This document shows, piece by piece, positions 5,075 to 5,788 of a stretch of DNA of 5,788 nt (the stretch's first letter is position 1; every line of letters begins with the position of its first letter). The translations under genes and the position numbers were made by a program. The notes below the pieces were generated by a model. The model was not told the DNA's origin, searched no databases, and worked only from the letters and a program-made list of their open reading frames with translations. The stretch is from Gammaproteobacteria bacterium (lineage in GTDB: Bacteria; Pseudomonadota; Gammaproteobacteria; Pseudomonadales; Pseudohongiellaceae). The DNA is taken from NCBI GenBank assembly GCA_016762995.1, contig JAESUT010000115.1, positions 1 through 5,788 of the forward strand, given 5' to 3'.

Positions 5075-5788
5075 CTATTTCTCGAATTCAACAAACTCAA
5101 CTACTTCTAAATCAAAACCTGAAATCGCATTGAATTTCGCGGGGAAGCTCAACAAACGCATCTTGCCAACGCCTAGATCCCTTAGTATCTGCGAGCCAGT
5201 TCCAATGGTGAGATCACTGCCACTGCGATTAGTGGAAGCGGCCTCAGAACCGTCGCTCAAGATATTGGCAATACTCTGCCCGACATCCTGACCGTAGTCT
5301 TCACTGGATAATAACACAGCCACTCCTTTGCCTTCTTCGGAGATTTTCTTTAAGGCACCGCTAAACGACCAACTGGTGCGATCTGAGTTATACACTTCAC
5401 AGATATCGCGTATCGTATTTGGTATGTGGACTCGCACCAGCAAGGGATCGTTGGCATCGACTATTCCCATAGTATAGGCGAGGTGCAAGCTGCCACTAAT
5501 AGAGTCCTTATAAGAATGGACATCGAACTCACCGTACTTGGTTTCCATCTTGCTGCTAGAAACCTTGGTAACAGTATGTTCGTTCGCAATTCGGTAATGA
5601 ATAAGATCGACGATAGTGCCGATCTTGATGCCATGTTTCTCTGCGAATTTCTCAAGATCGGGACGTCTCGCCATCGAGCCGTCTTCGTTCATAATTTCAA
5701 CGATGGCTGCGGCGGGTGAATATCCAGCTAGCCTAGCAAGATCGCATCCAGCCTCGGTATGACCGGCCCTGCGCAATACGCCACCCGG
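5075..5788 (-). CDS. ribBA: 3,4-dihydroxy-2-butanone 4-phosphate synthase with degenerate GTP cyclohydrolase II-like C-terminal domain (N-terminal part outside window)
   Basis: Only the last 237 residues are in the window. Residues 1-69 are the end of the RibB domain, which converts ribulose 5-phosphate to the four-carbon unit used by RibH: GGVLRRAGHTEAGCDLARLAG with the conserved GHTEA His, then EIMNEDGSMAR and IVDLIHYR. The rest is laid out like GTP cyclohydrolase II (KYGEFDVHSY, LLVRVHIPN, EEGKGVAVLLS, LRDLGVGKMRLLS). It lacks the zinc-binding Cys cluster: [10 protein letters not shown] of true RibA is replaced by RVHIPNTIRD, with no later CxC. It also lacks RQEGRGIGL and the catalytic LGFxxDxR segment. 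Cyclohydrolase activity is therefore unlikely, and the separate ribA in this cluster would supply it. Such RibB proteins with a tail of unknown role are known from Proteobacteria (called ribBX); databases often label them ribBA. Ninety-one bases separate it from ribH. Confidence 0.92.
   Translation of the reverse strand, partial: PGGVLRRAGHTEAGCDLARLAGYSPAAAIVEIMNEDGSMARRPDLEKFAEKHGIKIGTIVDLIHYRIANEHTVTKVSSSKMETKYGEFDVHSYKDSISGSLHLAYTMGIVDANDPLLVRVHIPNTIRDICEVYNSDRTSWSFSGALKKISEEGKGVAVLLSSEDYGQDVGQSIANILSDGSEAASTNRSGSDLTIGTGSQILRDLGVGKMRLLSFPAKFNAISGFDLEVVEFVEFEK

Noticed and set aside
1..5788. Mobile elements, CRISPR arrays, tRNA or rRNA genes, toxin-antitoxin or defence genes
   Set aside because: Every long stretch is explained by conserved housekeeping genes; there are no transposase motifs, regularly spaced repeats or tRNA-like cloverleaf sequences visible on either strand.

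Overview
The window is 5.8 kb of gene-dense, chromosomal housekeeping DNA. It most likely comes from a gammaproteobacterium of the Pseudomonas/Cellvibrio-like kind. The minus strand carries the order ribBA-ribH-nusB-thiL-pgpA-ribA. From memory, this matches Pseudomonas-type riboflavin clusters, where E. coli has ribD-ribH-nusB-thiL-pgpA with ribA elsewhere. The proteins align by eye with their E. coli homologues over their full length. Both window ends lie inside genes.

Layout: the plus strand holds one gene (1-981, 5' end missing), a BtuF-type periplasmic cobalamin-binding protein. The rest is one co-oriented minus-strand series, read from high to low coordinates: the 3' part of a RibB protein with a degenerate RibA-like tail (5788-5075), ribH (4983-4510), nusB (4509-4009), a gap of 187 bases, thiL (3821-2793), pgpA (2766-2293), ribA (2265-1675) and a CobC-like histidine phosphatase (1671-967). 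Spacings are 91, 0, 187, 26, 27 and 3 bases. The phosphatase and btuF are tail to tail and overlap by 15 bp.

How the genes work together: RibB, RibA and RibH supply steps of riboflavin synthesis, and ThiL makes thiamine diphosphate. PgpA makes phosphatidylglycerol, and NusB is a transcription antitermination factor that is a traditional passenger of this operon. The phosphatase and BtuF both point to cobalamin (lower-ligand nucleotide dephosphorylation and B12 uptake). The lower end of the window is therefore the junction of a flavin/thiamine operon with B12 functions.

I found no mobile element, CRISPR array, tRNA, rRNA, recognisable riboswitch or unknown gene, and no undescribed system. The items most worth a second look are an exact 38-bp direct repeat that duplicates the btuF signal-peptide segment at the window edge, the B12/flavin gene arrangement, the degenerate RibA-like domain beside a complete RibA, and a hairpin and short repeats in the only sizeable gap, before thiL. 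Several starts proposed here are internal to the longest open frame, chosen from Shine-Dalgarno sites and family length.
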